Counted from the first letter of the stretch, positions 34,788-44,799 are shown. The stretch is DNA of 64,000 nt from Myxococcales bacterium (GCA_016699535.1 CP064980.1:2054001-2118000); one strand, 5' to 3'. Made by a program: numbers and translations. The notes: generated by a model from the letters alone, not told the origin.

Positions 34788-34910
34788 TGGGGTCACTCTC
34801 CTGGTGTTTTTAGGCTTTTAAAACAGGTCAATTTTTATACATTCCTGGGAGTTCTTCAGAAGAGAAAGTTCAGGATTGCAACCCTTTCGGCCGTAAAAAA
34901 AAGAGTTAAA

Positions 34911-35981
34911 TTAGGAGGAAAGTGACCCCAAGATTTTATCGGCCATGGCTTGGGTGCTCAGTGGTGAGTTTTGGCTAAGGTCTGCTGTACGGGCGCCACT
35001 GGCGATGACATGGCTTACGGCCTGCTCGATGCTTATTGCTTATTTTTCCAAACCTAAGCTATGGCGCAAGAGCATCGCCGCGCTGAGAATGGTGCCAACG
35101 GGATTCGCAATGCCTTTGCCTGCAATATCGGGGGCTGAGCCGTGAATGGGTTCATAAAGTCCACGACTGCCTTCGCCAAGGGATGCGCTCGGTAGCATGC
35201 CTAGCGATCCGGTTAACACAGCAGCTTCATCTGAAAGAATGTCGCCAAACATGTTTTCGGTCACAAGTACATCAAAGTCTTTTGCTGAGGTGACAAGACG
35301 CATGGCAGCCGAGTCGACCAACTGATGCTCCAGTTCAATCTCGGGGTAATCTTTACCGACTTCAGTGGCCACACTACGCCATAAACGTGAGGACTCAAGT
35401 ACATTGGCTTTATCGACTGAAGTGACTTTCTTCCGGCGGCCTTTGGCGATGTTAAAGGCAAGCTGTACGATGCGTTTGATTTCTTTAGTGGTGTAAACCA
35501 TCGTATCCAAGGCGCGTTCACCGTCGGTGCGAGCTTCACGAAGGCGTGGCTCGCCGAAGTAAATGCCGCCTGTGAGTTCGCGTACCACCATCATATCAAC
35601 GCCTTCCAAGCGCTCAGCTTTAAGCGGTGACGATGCGGCAAGTTCGGGGAAAATCTTCACAGGTCGGAGGTTAGCGAATAAATCAAGGCCTTTGCGAATG
35701 CCAAGCAAGCCTTGCTCGGGTCTTACCTTGGCTTTGGGATTGTCCCACTTGGGGCCACCCACAGCGCCGAGTAAAATCGCATCGGCTTTTTTCGCGCTGG
35801 CCAAAGTATCAGCGGGTAGAGCTTCTCCGGTTTCGTCGATAGCGATGCCGCCAATCAGTTTGCTTTCAAAGATGAATTCATGTCCAAACTTGGATGCAAC
35901 CGCTTCAAGAATTTTTTTAGCTTCTCGAACGATTTCTGGGCCGATGCCATCCCCTGGAAGAAGAATAATAGTTGCTTTCAT
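34911..35981 (-). CDS. leuB: 3-Isopropylmalate dehydrogenase with an in-frame stop near the C-terminus
   Basis: Oxidises and decarboxylates 3-isopropylmalate (and, with cimA present, methylmalate) using NAD+. The visible 313 residues carry ILLPGDGIGPEIV, VRELTGGIYFGEPR, the metal/NAD segments ENMFGDILSDEAAVLTGSLG and YEPIHGSAPDIAGKGIANPV. An in-frame TAA (35040-35042) follows LRHSLGLEK. The same frame then continues with plausible LeuB sequence (AISIEQAVSHVIASGARTAD ... MADKILGSLSS) to the TAA at 34911-34913, giving the usual length of about 355. Either a GAA-to-TAA change or paired small indels could cause this, by mutation or sequencing error. Confidence 0.9.
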
Positions 35982-36014
35982 GAAGGTGCCTCTACTGCGG
36001 TGTCTTGTGTTTTG

Positions 36015-37583
36015 TTAGTGCCCTGAAGCGTTTAAAAGGCCGTACTCTATACCATCAACAAGAGCTCTTAGCGAGGCTTGGATAATATTTCCTGATGCGC
36101 CCACGGTGCTCCAAGTTTCATTGCTGTTGCTGCTGTCGATGAGCACTCTGACGCTGGACGAGGTACCATCGGTGCTATCAAGAATACGTACCTTGTAGTC
36201 GGATAAGCGAATATTTTCGATCTCAGGTAACCACGAGCCAAGCGCTTTACGCAAAGCAGCATCCAATGCTGCGACCGGTCCATCACCGTCTGCAATGGCA
36301 TGTTCGATGTGATCTCCGATGGCTACTTTGACAGTCGCTTCAGCGTAAGTGTCGATGCCTTGGCGCTTGCCCACTTTGACTTCGTAGTCCATGACTTTGA
36401 ACGGGGCTTTGTAGGCGGGTAGTCGACGTTGCAGAAGCAAGGCGACAGAAGCTTCGGCCGCTTCAAAAGAAAAGCCGGCTGCTTCGCATTCCTTGATGTG
36501 TTTTAGCACTTCAATTTCAATGCCAGGGTCCACATCAAGACCGTGCTCTTCGGCCCTGCTTAGTACGTTGCCGCGGCCTGAAAGCTCGCTTACGACGGTA
36601 CGCATTTCATTGCCGACCACGGATGGATCAATGTGCTGATACGAATCGGCGCTGCGGCGCATGGCGGCCACATGCACTCCGCCTTTGTGAGCAAAGGCAC
36701 TGCGACCGACATAAGGCAAATGGTCATTGAATGGTAGGTTGGCAAGTTGGGTGACAAAGCGAGAAACTTCGTGAAGCTCTTTTAATTTGCCTTCAGGTAG
36801 ACATTTGAAAGCCATTTTTAGTTCAAGATCGCCGATCACGGAAATCAAGTTGGCGTTGCCGCACCGTTCTCCATAACCGTTGATAGTGCCTTGAACATGG
36901 CTTGCGCCGCCTCGGATTGCAGCAATACTGTTGGCCACAGCGCAATCGGTATCGTTGTGAGCGTGAATGCCTACCGGGTGCTTGAGTTCCTTGCGAACAT
37001 GAGCGGTGATGGTTTCAATGTCCCAAGGTAAGCTTCCGCCGTTGGTATCGCAGAGCACTAAGACCTCAGCCCCGCCACGTTTGGCTGCCTTCAGCGTTTC
37101 AAGGGCATAGCTTGCATCGGTGCGATAGCCATCAAAAAAATGCTCCGCATCATAGACGACGCGCTTGCCTTGTGCTTTTAGGTAAGCTGCACTTTCTTCG
37201 ATTAACTGTAGATTGATGTCAGGCGTGGTGCGCAATACCTCGGTGACGTGCAACACCCAGCTTTTTCCAAACAAAGTGCAAACCGGCGTCTGGGCCTGAA
37301 TCAATGTATTGAGGCTGACGTCATCTTCAACAGTGCAAGTGACGCGCCGAGTTGAACCAAAAGCTGTGATGGCAGCATGCTTCCACTGGATGTCTTTGGC
37401 TCGCTCGAAGAACTCGGCATCTTTTGGATTTGAACCCGGCCAGCCGCCCTCGATGAAAGCAACCCCGAGTGCATCAAGACGCTGAGCAATGCGAATTTTA
37501 TCCTGGCACGAATAGGAAATGCCTTCGCTCTGGGTGCCATCCCGTAGGGTGGTATCATAGATGTCGATGTGTTTGGCCACCAT
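36015..37583 (-). CDS. cimA: (R)-citramalate synthase
   Basis: Condenses pyruvate and acetyl-CoA to citramalate, giving 2-oxobutyrate for isoleucine without threonine. About 522 residues. The alpha-isopropylmalate-synthase-like TIM barrel begins IDIYDTTLRDGTQSEGISYS and has FIEGGWPGSNPKDAEFFERA, which distinguishes the CimA/TIGR00977 group from LeuA. HAHNDTDCAVANS is the metal-binding HxH. The C-terminal regulatory domain (VKVAIGDHIEHAIADGDGPV) is present. The start at ATG 37583 lies 4 bases below the leuD stop; the longer open frame overlaps leuD. LeuCD and LeuB in the same operon would serve both pathways. Confidence 0.93.
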   Translation of the reverse strand: MVAKHIDIYDTTLRDGTQSEGISYSCQDKIRIAQRLDALGVAFIEGGWPGSNPKDAEFFERAKDIQWKHAAITAFGSTRRVTCTVEDDVSLNTLIQAQTPVCTLFGKSWVLHVTEVLRTTPDINLQLIEESAAYLKAQGKRVVYDAEHFFDGYRTDASYALETLKAAKRGGAEVLVLCDTNGGSLPWDIETITAHVRKELKHPVGIHAHNDTDCAVANSIAAIRGGASHVQGTINGYGERCGNANLISVIGDLELKMAFKCLPEGKLKELHEVSRFVTQLANLPFNDHLPYVGRSAFAHKGGVHVAAMRRSADSYQHIDPSVVGNEMRTVVSELSGRGNVLSRAEEHGLDVDPGIEIEVLKHIKECEAAGFSFEAAEASVALLLQRRLPAYKAPFKVMDYEVKVGKRQGIDTYAEATVKVAIGDHIEHAIADGDGPVAALDAALRKALGSWLPEIENIRLSDYKVRILDSTDGTSSSVRVLIDSSNSNETWSTVGASGNIIQASLRALVDGIEYGLLNASGH

Positions 37584-37587
37584 GGTG

Positions 37588-38167
37588 TTATGCTTGCTCG
37601 TATGCCGCAATCTTGTTTTCAAATCCGAGAATGTACTCAAGCTGATCGATACCTTGCAGCAAACAATATTTGCTGAAGTCATCGATAGGGAAGCTCTGCT
37701 TTGAGCCATCAGGCAGCGTGAGTGTTTGTGATGCGAGATCAATACTTACTGTGGTTCTTGGATCGCTTTTGATCGCTGCAAGCAAAGACTGCTGGGTTTT
37801 CGTGTCTACTTCAATGGGAAGAAGACCGTTTTTCAGTGCGTTGTTTTTAAAGATGTCCGCAAAGGAAATTGCAATCACGGCACGCAGGCCCCAGCCCACA
37901 AGGGCCCATGGAGCATGTTCCCGTGAGGAGCCCGACCCAAAGTTCTGGCCTGCGACTAGGACCTGAGCGCCCTGGCTTTGTGGAAAGTTGAGCGGAAATT
38001 CTGGATTGGGACTTCCGTCTTCAAGGTAGCGCCAGTCGCAAAAGAGTTGTTTTCCGAGCCCTTGTTTATCCGTTACTTTAAAAACGCGCCGGGATAATTT
38101 GGTCGGTGTCGATATTGTCGCTAGGAATGGCGACCATGTGTGAGGTTAGTGTGCTAAAGCTTGCCAT
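37588..38167 (-). CDS. leuD: 3-Isopropylmalate dehydratase small subunit, frame broken
   Basis: Small subunit of isopropylmalate isomerase, swivelling domain, partner of LeuC. From ATG 38167 the frame reads MASFSTLTSHMVAIPSDNID and TDQIIPARF, then hits TAA. Just after, another frame continues KVTDKQGLGKQLFCDWRYLE, GQNFGSGSSREHAPWALVGW and SFADIFKNNALKNGLLPIEV to the end. The break is at 38077-38084 (T5-A3 on the coding strand). Two extra bases would restore the expected ARFLKVTDK, or one fewer would give ARFKVTDK. All family motifs survive, so the gene was intact very recently or is intact in reality. Confidence 0.9.
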
Positions 38168-38193
38168 GTGTTTTCCTTTAATAAGTTTGGAGT

Positions 38194-39594
38194 CTAAACG
38201 AGGGTTCGAGGATCGGTGACGCAGCCTTTGATGGCTGATGCTACGGCAGTCAGTGGAGAAGCGAGAAAGGTACGACCACCTTTGCCTTGCCGTCCTTCAA
38301 AGTTGCGGTTGCTGGTGCTCACTGCATACTGCCCCGGTTTGAGTTGATCGCCATTCATCGCGATGCACATGGAGCAGCCTGGGTTGCGCCATTCGGCTCC
38401 AGCTTCGGTAAAGATTTTATCAAGGCCTTCGGCTTCAGCTTGCTCTTTGATGCTTTGAGAGCCAGGCACTACTAGTGTTTGCACTTGCGCTGAGACCTTG
38501 CGTCCTTTGAGCATGCCTGCCGCAGCACGAAGATCGGATATGCGTGAATTGGTGCATGAACCAATAAACACCACATCGATTTTGTTTCCAGCAAGAGCTT
38601 TGCCTGCTTCGATGCCCATGTAGCTAAGCGCTTTTTTGAAGTTTGCTTGATCCGATGGATCCGAGAAACTCTCGACTGAAGGAATGGCTTCGTTTATGCC
38701 AACGCCCATGCCCGGGTTGGTTCCGTAAGTAATCATGGGCTCAAGTTTCGATGCATCAATAGTGATTGATTTATCAAAGACTGCTCCATCATCGCTTGGA
38801 AGTTTACGCCACTCAGCAACCGCCTTATCCCAGGCGGCACCTTTCGGAGCACGCTCGCGTCCAGCTAGGTACTCAAAAGTGGTGTCGTCTGGCGCGATTA
38901 GACCTGCACGAGCCCCAGCCTCAATGCTCATGTTGCATACGGTCATGCGCGCTTCCATGTCCAAGGCCCGTATTGCATCACCGCGGTACTCAAGCACATA
39001 CCCTGTGCCGCCACCTGTGCCGATTTTTGCACAAAGAGCCAAGATAATATCTTTAGCGCCTACTCCAGGCGAAAGTTTCCCATCGACCCGCACTTCAAAG
39101 GTTTTGGCTTTGCGCTGTAGCAAGCACTGTGTTGCAAGCACATGCTCGACTTCGCTTGTGCCGATACCAAAAGCAAGTGAGCCGAAAGCACCATGCGTTG
39201 AGGTGTGACTATCGCCGCAGACGATGGTCATGCCTGGCTGGGTTAGACCCATCTCCGGTCCAATCACGTGCACGATACCGTTTTTAGGGTCATCAAGCCC
39301 CTCAAGTTCAATGCCAAACTCTTTGCAGTTATCGCGCAGCTTTTGCATCTGCGCTTGCGCTTGCGTATCAAGCACACGAAGCTTTTTTGGCACAGTGGGT
39401 GTGGAATGATCCATGGTCGCAAAGGTTCGATCGGGACGCCGCACCTTTAAGCCTCGCCCACGCAGACCGTCAAAAGCCTGTGGTGAAGTCACTTCGTGAA
39501 TCAAATGCAGATCAATATAAAGGATGGCTGGTCTGCCAGCTTCTTCTGCGACAATGTGTTTATTCCAGATTTTTTCGAAAAGTGTTTTGGGCAT
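38194..39594 (-). CDS. leuC: 3-Isopropylmalate dehydratase large subunit
   Basis: Aconitase-family [4Fe-4S] isomerase converting 2- to 3-isopropylmalate. About 466 residues, normal length. Cluster ligands appear in VVFIGSCTNSRISDLRAAAG and EWRNPGCSMCIAMNGDQLKP. The conserved start MPKTLFEKIWNKHIVAEEAG, DLHLIHEVTSPQAFDGLR and GDSHTSTHGAFGSLAFGIGT are all present. ATG 39594 is used rather than the longer open frame to 39636. It is 26 bp above leuD and 65 bp below leuA. Confidence 0.97.
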   Translation of the reverse strand: MPKTLFEKIWNKHIVAEEAGRPAILYIDLHLIHEVTSPQAFDGLRGRGLKVRRPDRTFATMDHSTPTVPKKLRVLDTQAQAQMQKLRDNCKEFGIELEGLDDPKNGIVHVIGPEMGLTQPGMTIVCGDSHTSTHGAFGSLAFGIGTSEVEHVLATQCLLQRKAKTFEVRVDGKLSPGVGAKDIILALCAKIGTGGGTGYVLEYRGDAIRALDMEARMTVCNMSIEAGARAGLIAPDDTTFEYLAGRERAPKGAAWDKAVAEWRKLPSDDGAVFDKSITIDASKLEPMITYGTNPGMGVGINEAIPSVESFSDPSDQANFKKALSYMGIEAGKALAGNKIDVVFIGSCTNSRISDLRAAAGMLKGRKVSAQVQTLVVPGSQSIKEQAEAEGLDKIFTEAGAEWRNPGCSMCIAMNGDQLKPGQYAVSTSNRNFEGRQGKGGRTFLASPLTAVASAIKGCVTDPRTLV

Positions 39595-39659
39595 GTTCCT
39601 GCTAAGTGTTAAGGGGTTGGGGGTTATGTGCAGCATGTGCTGCTACACAAGAAATGGTT

Positions 39660-41306
39660 TTACGAGGACGCCTTTGCGACCTTGACTGTTTTGTTTTTAA
39701 TCCGATTGGGCTCAAGATGAGAAAGCAGACGGTTGAGCGCTGACAGGTATGCTTTAGCACTGGCCACCAAGATGTCCGGGTCGGCTCCATGGCCGTAGAA
39801 AATCTGCTGGCCACGACCATGTTGTGGGCTCTTTGCTTTTTTGGCTTGTGTGCTGCGAATGCGGACGCTTACCTCGCCAAGTGCGTCGATACCTTCGGTC
39901 ACAGCGTGCACGGAGTACTCAAGCAAATCGCTTGGCGCTTTTACTACGTCATCAATGGCTTTGAACAATGCATCAATGGGACCACTGCCTACCGAGGCTT
40001 GGGTGTGTACTTGTCCGTCTGCGCCTTTAAGGCGAATGGTCGCTGTAGGCAGACCTTCAAGTGCAGAGCTCACTTGCAGCCGATCAATACTGAAGAATTC
40101 CTGGGCGGGTCTGAACTCGATGCTCGCAAGTGCGACCAAGTCCGCGTCAGTTACGCTCTTTTTCTTATCGGCTAGACGTTTAAATTCAGCAAAGACTTTG
40201 TCGAGCTGCTCACCTTCCAACGAATAACCAAGTTCTTGAAGGCGCACCGCAAAAGCATGTCTCCCAGAGTGCTTCCCCAATACAAGTTGGGTTTGCGTAG
40301 CTCCCACGGTCTCAGGTCGCATGATTTCGTAGGTCTCTTCATGCTTAAGCATACCGTCTTGATGGATGCCCGCTTCATGAGCAAACGCGTTCGCGCCAAC
40401 GATTGCTTTGTTGGGTTGAACAACCATGCCTGTGGTCTTGCTGACCAAACGACTGGCACGTGTAAGCTGTGTGGTATCGATGCCTGTCTCAAGGCCAATC
40501 GCATTTTTGCGCGTATGAAGCGCCATCACGATTTCTTCGAGCGAGGTGTTTCCTGCGCGCTCGCCAATGCCGTTGACAGCGACTTCAACTTGTCGTGCTC
40601 CGGCATTGATGCCAGCTAGCGAGTTGGCTGTCGCAAGGCCCAAATCGTTGTGGCAATGCACGGAGACAGTGGTGTTTTCGATGCCTTTGACTTTGGTGAA
40701 GATATCCGCAATGCGCACACCGAACTCGCTCGGAAGGGTGTAGCCTACGGTGTCCGGAATATTGAGCGTGCTAGCTCCTGCGGCAATGGCAACTTCCAGC
40801 ACTTCGTGCATGAACTCGGGCTCGGTTCGCCCGGCATCTTCCGGACTGAATTCCACATCCTTACATAAAGACGCTGCGTAGCGCACCATTTCATCGACGC
40901 GCTTAAGCACTTCTTCTTTGCTCATACGCAATTTGTGCTCACGGTGAATGGGCGAGGTCGCTATGAAGGTATGAATGCGCGGGTGCATGGCTGCTTTCAC
41001 AGCTTCCCAAGCTTGATCGATATCCTTGCTTTGCGCGCGAGCTAAGCCGCAAATCGTAGGCGGAGCCTTTGATGGACGTCCTTCAATGCGTTGTGTTCCC
41101 ACGGATTCTGCAATGGCCCGAACTGCTGCAAGATCATCGGGCGATGCTGCGGGAAACCCAGCTTCGATCACATCCACGCCGAGTCTTGAGATTGTGCGTG
41201 CAATCTCAAGCTTCTCTGTGGAAGTCATGCTGGCTCCGGGGGACTGTTCCCCATCCCGTAGCGTCGTATCAAAGATCTTTACATAGTTCGGGCTATCACT
41301 GCTCAT
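39660..41306 (-). CDS. leuA: 2-Isopropylmalate synthase
   Basis: First committed step of leucine synthesis (2-oxoisovalerate + acetyl-CoA). 548 residues: catalytic TIM barrel starting VKIFDTTLRDGEQSPGASMT, EAGFPAASPDDL, metal site VSVHCHNDLGLATANSLAGI, and GVxANxFAHEAGIHQDGMLK-type segment GANAFAHEAGIHQDGML. The C-terminal leucine-feedback domain follows (LQVSSALEGLPTATIRLKGA). The ATG at 41306 lies 2 bases after the ilvC stop. It reads as a fusion with ilvC only because of an indel in ilvC. Confidence 0.96.
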   Translation of the reverse strand: MSSDSPNYVKIFDTTLRDGEQSPGASMTSTEKLEIARTISRLGVDVIEAGFPAASPDDLAAVRAIAESVGTQRIEGRPSKAPPTICGLARAQSKDIDQAWEAVKAAMHPRIHTFIATSPIHREHKLRMSKEEVLKRVDEMVRYAASLCKDVEFSPEDAGRTEPEFMHEVLEVAIAAGASTLNIPDTVGYTLPSEFGVRIADIFTKVKGIENTTVSVHCHNDLGLATANSLAGINAGARQVEVAVNGIGERAGNTSLEEIVMALHTRKNAIGLETGIDTTQLTRASRLVSKTTGMVVQPNKAIVGANAFAHEAGIHQDGMLKHEETYEIMRPETVGATQTQLVLGKHSGRHAFAVRLQELGYSLEGEQLDKVFAEFKRLADKKKSVTDADLVALASIEFRPAQEFFSIDRLQVSSALEGLPTATIRLKGADGQVHTQASVGSGPIDALFKAIDDVVKAPSDLLEYSVHAVTEGIDALGEVSVRIRSTQAKKAKSPQHGRGQQIFYGHGADPDILVASAKAYLSALNRLLSHLEPNRIKNKTVKVAKASS

Positions 41307-41308
41307 GC

Positions 41309-42320
41309 TTAGTCTCCTGCTTTGATTTTCACTGGATCGACAAAAGGCATCATGTCGCGCAACTTGGCGCCGACTTTTTCGATTTGCATCTTGTTCGTCA
41401 CGTTGTTTTTTCTTGTAGTTGGGCCGGCCCGCTTCGTTTTCAGCAATCCAGTCCTTGGCGAACTTGCCGGATTGGATGTCCCCCAAGATGGCTTTCATTG
41501 CGGCTTTGGTTTGATCGGTGATCACACGAGGGCCAGAGACATAGTCGCCTTGCTCAGCGGTATCGCTGATGGAGTAGCGCATGTAGTTCAAGCCTCCGCG
41601 GTACATTAAATCAACAATCAGCTTGAGCTCATGAAGGCATTCAAAATAGGCAATTTCAGGTTGGTAGCCCGCGTCAACCAAGGTCTGAAAGCCTGCTTTA
41701 ACAAGTTCAGCCGTTCCGCCGCAAAGTACGGCCTGCTCACCAAACAAGTCCGTTTCGGTTTCTTCCGTAAAGGTCGTGGTGAGCACCCCTGCACGTCCAC
41801 CACCAATGGCCGAAGCGTAGGAGAGCGCAAGTGCATCCGCTTTGCCACTCGCATCTTGATGCACGGCAAGCAAGCAAGGCACGCCGCCGCCTTCTTGATA
41901 GGTCTCACGCACGCGATGGCCAGGCCCCTTGGGCGCAATCATACTGACGTCCACGTTTTTCGGCGGCTCGATTTCATCGTAGCGAATGTTAAAACCGTGA
42001 GCAAACATGAGCGTCTTGCCTTCTTTAAGGCTCGGTTCGATGTGTTCTTTGTAAATCGCCTTTTGCGAGGTGTCGGGGGTTAGAATCATGATCACGTCTG
42101 CTTCTGCAGCAGCATCGCGAACGTTTTTCACCGTAAGACCGTCGGCCTGAGCTTTTGCTTTTGAGCGACTGCCATCGTGTAAACCAATGCGCACGTCCAC
42201 GCCGCTTTCTTTTAGATTTAGGGCATGTGCGTGGCCTTGGGAGCCGTAACCGATCACGGCTACTTTTTTACCTTTGATAAGTGCCAAATCGGCGTCTTTG
42301 TCGTAACGAATCTCAACCAT
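41309..42320 (-). CDS. ilvC: Ketol-acid reductoisomerase (class I), 3' end shifted by one extra base
   Basis: NADPH-dependent isomeroreductase of valine/isoleucine synthesis. The Rossmann motif is VAVIGYGSQGHAHALNLKES and the knotted C-terminal domain has LFGEQAVLCGGTAELVKAGF and ECLHELKLIVDLMYRGGLNY. Near the end an A6 run (41406-41411, T6 on plus) throws the frame and produces an artificial 886-residue ORF joined to leuA. With five A the end reads NYKKNNVTNKMQIEKVGAKL followed by RDMMPFVDPVKIKAGD and TAA 41309-41311. That is a standard class I KARI C-terminus and length (336). Confidence 0.95.
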
Positions 42321-42346
42321 GTGTAACGTTTCCTTTCCAAAAATTT

Positions 42347-42880
42347 TTATGCTGCTCGAATTTTTCCAAGATTCAATTTGGGCACAGAAATCTCTGCACC
42401 CCGTTTCATTGAAATCGCGCCTGTTTGCACGATCTCAGCTACGCCAAAAGGCTGTAGCACCGTAACGAAGCCTTCGATTTTTTCGAGGGCGCCGGTAATC
42501 TCCACGATCAGAGCCTCCGGTGCAATATCCACCACGTGAGCCCTAAAAACATTGCAAATTTCAAGCGCTTGAGCCCGTTTTTCGGGCTTCATTACAAGCT
42601 TGATAAGGGCTAGGTGCCTAGTGACTGAGGGTGTTTCGGTGATGTCCTCGACGCTAAGCACGTTGACCATTTTGTATAGATTGGCAGAAAAGCGCTGCGC
42701 CATGTCGGAATCGGATTCGACGACAATCGTCATGCGTGAGACTCCGGGCTCGTGCGTGCGGCCAACATTCAGAGAGACAATGTTGTAAGCGCGGCGCCTG
42801 AAGAGCGATGCAACGCGGTTTAGTACGCCGGGTTTATCTTCGACATACACAACAAAGGTGCGAGATTCTTTTTGGGTCAT
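42347..42880 (-). CDS. ilvN: Acetolactate synthase regulatory (small) subunit
   Basis: ACT-domain subunit that confers valine feedback on IlvB. 177 residues: TFVVYVEDKPGVLNRVASLF and YNIVSLNVGRTHEPGVSRMT form the first ACT domain; the C-terminal half (LALIKLVMKPEKRAQALEIC) is the second regulatory domain. The long form resembles IlvH/IlvN of non-enteric bacteria. Its ATG overlaps the ilvB stop (ATGA), so translation is coupled. Confidence 0.95.
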   Translation of the reverse strand: MTQKESRTFVVYVEDKPGVLNRVASLFRRRAYNIVSLNVGRTHEPGVSRMTIVVESDSDMAQRFSANLYKMVNVLSVEDITETPSVTRHLALIKLVMKPEKRAQALEICNVFRAHVVDIAPEALIVEITGALEKIEGFVTVLQPFGVAEIVQTGAISMKRGAEISVPKLNLGKIRAA

Positions 42881-44715
42881 TCTTCGTCCTCACCGGTTTC
42901 ATAAATGGGATTGTGTTTTGCTTTTTCTTTTTTAGGGGGAGGGTTGCTTTCAGGTCGACGGATCATGTCGTGCAAATCGGCGCCAGAGGGCACCATCGGA
43001 TAAACGCTGTCTTCTTGCTCCACCCGAAAATCAATCAGCACGGTGCCTTCTGTTTTACGCGCTTGCTCGATGGCATTTTGAACATCGGCACGCTTGGTGA
43101 CGCGTAAGCCAGTAAGCCCATGTGCATCGGCAAGTTTGACAAAATCAGGGCTTAGCATCGGCGTTGCTGCATAACGGCCGCCGTAGAAAAACTCTTGCCA
43201 CTGTCGCACCATGCCTAAAAAGCCGTTGTTGATGATCGCGATGTTGATCTTCACGCCTTCTTGTTTGCAAGTGCAAAGCTCAGAAGCCGTCATTTGAAAA
43301 CCGCCGTCTCCTGCAATGACCCATATCTCATGGTCTGGCTGTGCGAAATAAGCCCCAATGGCCGCAGGCAAAGCAAAGCCCATGGTACCAAGTCCGCCGG
43401 AAGTAAGCAGTCTGCGTGCGTAGTCATGCTTGTAGTACTGCGCTTCCCACATCTGATGCTGTCCCACGTCCGTGACGACAATGGCTTTGCCTTCGGTGAA
43501 GCGCCACAAATCATTGATCACATGGGCTGCATAGAGTTTCCCTTCGTCGGGAAGCTGCTGGATGTCGCGTACAGCTGAATCGCCCTTGAGCTCATCGATG
43601 CGTGCATGCCAACCGCTAAGTGTTTGTTTTGTAGCGCGCGGAATCAGTTTTTTAAGTGTGGTGTACACATCGCCAACAAGCGGCACATCCACTTTGACGT
43701 TTTTGTTGATTTCAGCCTGATCAAGCTCAGCGTGAATCTTTTTCGCATTCGGTGCATAGTTTTTGATGTTGCCGGTAACGCGATCATCAAAACGCATGCC
43801 AAGAGCAATCAGCAAATCGGCTTCTTGAATGGCCTTGTTGACCCACGCTTCGCCGTGCATGCCCATCATGCCCAAGTTGCGCTTGTGGGTTGCAGGAAAG
43901 CCGCCCAAACCAAGCAAGGTGTTGGTGACTGGAATGTCGGTTTTATTGACGAACTCCAAGAGCAAATCGGTTGCGCCTGCCTGCACAACACCGTGTCCAG
44001 CTAGAATCACGGGGCGTTTGGCTTGGCCGATGAGTTTAAGGGCTTCTTCAAACACCTCGGGCAGAGGATCGTAGTTCGGCCGATAACCGGGCAGCACCAC
44101 TTCTTCGTTACTCCATTCAAAGATAGCGTTGTTTTGTTGGGCATCTTTGGTGATGTCGACGACCACCGGGCCTGGGCGGCCATGGGTCGCCACATGAAAG
44201 GCTTCCTTAATAGTGGGAGCAATCTCCTCGGCACGCGTAACCAGGTAATTGTGTTTGGTCACTGGAAGCGTAACGCCGGTAATGTCGGTTTCTTGGAAGG
44301 CGTCGGTGCCAAGCAGGGTGGAAGGGACCTGACCGGTGATCGCGACCATGGGAATCGAGTCAAGCATGGCCGTTGCAAGTCCGGTCACAAGATTGGTTGC
44401 TCCAGGTCCTGAGGTGGCAATGCACACTCCGGTTCGACCCGATGCTCGGGTGTAACCATCGGCCATGTGTGAAGCACCCTGTTCATGACGAACCAGGACG
44501 TGTTTGATGTCGTACTTTAGCATCGCATCGTAGGCAGGCATGATGGCGCCGCCTGGATAACCGAACACCACCTCAACTCCCTGTTTCTTTAACGACTCCC
44601 AGATGATTTCCGCTCCGGTGAGTTCCTTGCCTTCGTTGTTTGGCTTTGCTTTGCTGCTCGGCGCACCAGCAGCACTCTTCGCCTCGGCTTTGTATTGTTT
44701 TACGCTGTGTGTCAT
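42877..44715 (-). CDS. ilvB: Acetolactate synthase catalytic (large) subunit
   Basis: ThDP- and FAD-dependent condensation of pyruvate with pyruvate or 2-oxobutyrate. 612 residues: FGYPGGAIMPAYDAMLKYDI, catalytic Glu in VRHEQGASHMADGYTRASGR, GPGATNLVTGLATAMLDS, and the ThDP motif VIAGDGGFQMTASELCTCKQ ending in IINNG. A 45-residue Ala/Lys/Glu-rich N-terminal extension precedes the fold. First structural gene after the attenuator; 20 bp separate the terminator's T-run from ATG 44715. Confidence 0.97.
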   Translation of the reverse strand: MTHSVKQYKAEAKSAAGAPSSKAKPNNEGKELTGAEIIWESLKKQGVEVVFGYPGGAIMPAYDAMLKYDIKHVLVRHEQGASHMADGYTRASGRTGVCIATSGPGATNLVTGLATAMLDSIPMVAITGQVPSTLLGTDAFQETDITGVTLPVTKHNYLVTRAEEIAPTIKEAFHVATHGRPGPVVVDITKDAQQNNAIFEWSNEEVVLPGYRPNYDPLPEVFEEALKLIGQAKRPVILAGHGVVQAGATDLLLEFVNKTDIPVTNTLLGLGGFPATHKRNLGMMGMHGEAWVNKAIQEADLLIALGMRFDDRVTGNIKNYAPNAKKIHAELDQAEINKNVKVDVPLVGDVYTTLKKLIPRATKQTLSGWHARIDELKGDSAVRDIQQLPDEGKLYAAHVINDLWRFTEGKAIVVTDVGQHQMWEAQYYKHDYARRLLTSGGLGTMGFALPAAIGAYFAQPDHEIWVIAGDGGFQMTASELCTCKQEGVKINIAIINNGFLGMVRQWQEFFYGGRYAATPMLSPDFVKLADAHGLTGLRVTKRADVQNAIEQARKTEGTVLIDFRVEQEDSVYPMVPSGADLHDMIRRPESNPPPKKEKAKHNPIYETGEDEE

Positions 44716-44735
44716 GGTTATTTGTTCCGTTTTGC

Positions 44736-44774
44736 CTAAGAAAAAGCCCCTGCATCCGGGTGGATGAGGGGGCT
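44736..44774 (-). terminator. Attenuator terminator of the ilv-leu operon
   Basis: Minus-strand RNA forms AGCCCC (44774-44769) ... GGGGCT (44750-44745), with an inner CATCC/GGATG stem (44766-44762 with 44757-44753), followed by TTTTTC (T run at 44745-44740 on the minus strand). It lies between the leader peptide stop and ilvB. The G7CTGGCT segment overlapping the leader stop codon could pair with the same CCAGCCCCC strand and act as the competing antiterminator. Confidence 0.85.
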
Positions 44775-44799
44775 GGGAAAGTGCCTACGCAGCACGAAC

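Noticed and set aside
39660..42320. 886-residue IlvC-LeuA fusion protein
   Set aside because: The joining segment is the out-of-frame end of ilvC. Removing one A from the A6 run gives a normal KARI C-terminus and stop, then ATG of leuA.
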